Positions 6,050-6,856 of a DNA stretch of 6,856 nt are shown here, one piece after another. The first letter of the stretch is position 1. Each line of letters opens with the position of its first letter. Source of the stretch: Acidobacteriaceae bacterium. GTDB lineage: Bacteria > Acidobacteriota > Terriglobia > Terriglobales > Acidobacteriaceae. A program made the position numbers and the translations under genes. The stretch lies in assembly GCA_003167305.1 (NCBI GenBank), contig PMTP01000062.1, positions 3,262 to 10,117 on the forward strand. Direction: 5' to 3'. The notes under the pieces were generated by a model that saw only the letters and a list, made by a program, of their open reading frames with translations, was not told the origin of the DNA and did not search any database.

Positions 6050-6856
6050 CTATGAAGGACCTACGCCAACAGATTTGCCGCCTTTGGGGACAAGCTATGT
6101 CCAGGACGCAACCACGACTGCACAAATCAACGATGTGCTGAATCGCATGGCCACGGATAACCTGGCCGAGCAACTGAGCTGCTCCTACGGGTTCGATATT
6201 AATCTTTCTACGGTGCAAATCTTCCAACAATACGCCGCGCAAGGTCAGAGCTTTTTCCTCGCCAGTGGTGACTTCGGGGCTTATTCGGGACCCGTTGACG
6301 AGCCGGCAGACGATCCCTACATCACGGTTGTGGGGGGCACCACGTTGACGACGTCCTCTTCTTCTGGCGCGTGGACGGCGGAAACCGCCTGGCTGTCGCC
6401 TGCCAGCAATGATGGGTTGGGCGATATCACTCCTGAGTATGCGACTGGCGGCGGCGTGAGTCTCGTTTACCCCATTCCGTCCTGGCAACAAGGCATCAGC
6501 ATGAATGCCAACCAAGGCTCCCCTACCATGCGCAACTCGCCGGACGTTTCCTCGGTGGCCAACAACATAACTGTCTTCTGGGGCAACGATGCTCTTGGAA
6601 TCTCGTTCCCCTTACCGGAGGTAGGCACCAGCTTGGCGGCCCCGCTGTGGGCCGGTTTCATGGCGCTGGTGAACCAGCAGGCCGCCGCCAATGGCCAGCC
6701 GCCCATCGGCTTTGCCAACCCAGGTCTGTACGCCATTGGAAAAAGCACCAACTACCATTCCTGCTTTCACGACATTACCACTGGAAACAACTTCACACCC
6801 ACCAGTCCAAGCAAGTTTTCCGCGACGTCCGGTTATGACCTTTGCACCGGCTGGGG
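6027..6856 (+). pseudogene. Sedolisin (peptidase S53) fragment, 5'-truncated and cut by window edge
   Basis: Sedolisins are secreted serine-carboxyl peptidases, usually active at acid pH and made with a propeptide. The frame is open from about 6027 to the window end (276 codons) with no stop. Visible in family order are PGLSSVLVYEGP (from 6027), SCSYG, the oxyanion-hole motif SGDFG (6264-6278), the GGGVSLVYPIPSWQ region, NSPDVSSVA, the catalytic-serine motif GTSLAAP (6624-6644), the calcium-site region FHDITTGNN (around 6771) and GYDLCTGWG at the edge. The propeptide, signal peptide and the helix carrying the catalytic Glu and Asp should lie just upstream but are replaced by ftsK sequence, so this reading could not make an active enzyme. 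Only a few C-terminal residues of the catalytic domain should lie beyond the window. I treat it as a fragment; if the join is an artefact the real gene is probably intact. Confidence 0.82.

Noticed and set aside
5468..6055. 195-residue plus-strand frame ending at the junction
   Set aside because: It is antisense to the ftsK motor domain and is not in the peptidase frame, so it is not the missing peptidase N-terminus.
5214..6515. 433-residue minus-strand frame crossing the ftsK/peptidase junction
   Set aside because: It is in a shifted frame relative to ftsK and antisense to the peptidase, is extremely Arg-rich over ftsK, and matches no domain. It is not a fusion gene.
6055..6856. Subtilisin-type (S8) peptidase
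   Set aside because: The GTSLAAP motif resembles S8, but SGDFG, the PDVSSVA region and the closing FHDITTGNN and GYDLCTGWG segments are those of S53 sedolisins.

Overview
The window is GC-rich and bacterial. Its proteins look most like those of Acidobacteriota (class Terriglobia): the FtsK core sequence, a large 7TM-type receptor fused to a SpoIIE phosphatase, and a serine-carboxyl (S53, sedolisin) peptidase. This placement rests on family resemblance alone, with no rRNA or other marker present. No tRNA, rRNA, CRISPR array, transposase or phage gene was seen.

Layout, left to right. Bases 1-848 (minus) hold most of gpsA, cut at its C-terminus by the window edge. It overlaps plsY (845-1486, minus) by four bases. 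GpsA makes sn-glycerol-3-phosphate and PlsY acylates it, so the pair is a phospholipid-entry operon. Bases 1487-1757 are non-coding and hold nested inverted repeats that resemble a dispersed palindromic repeat unit. A small cyclic-nucleotide-binding-fold protein without a DNA-binding domain follows (1758-2171, minus). A non-coding divergent region (2172-2582) separates it from a complete membrane-anchored SpoIIE/RsbU-type serine phosphatase (2583-4541, plus). That region carries a candidate promoter whose -10 box sits inside a perfect inverted repeat.

The right third is the odd part. From 4589 to about 6049 (minus) lies an FtsK/SpoIIIE DNA translocase with an intact motor and gamma domain but no N-terminal membrane domain. 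Its frame meets a TAG at 6050-6052. Immediately beyond, on the opposite strand, a sedolisin-type peptidase reads to the window end, lacking its propeptide and its catalytic Glu and Asp. Two unrelated genes have thus both lost their 5' halves at one point, and the recognisable parts of both appear to overlap over roughly 20-25 bases around 6025-6049. A deletion between divergent genes or, more likely, a chimeric assembly join explains this. It is the most important thing to check.

I found no convincing undescribed biological system. The cyclic-nucleotide-fold protein beside the receptor phosphatase is the best candidate for a functional module, and that link is speculative.
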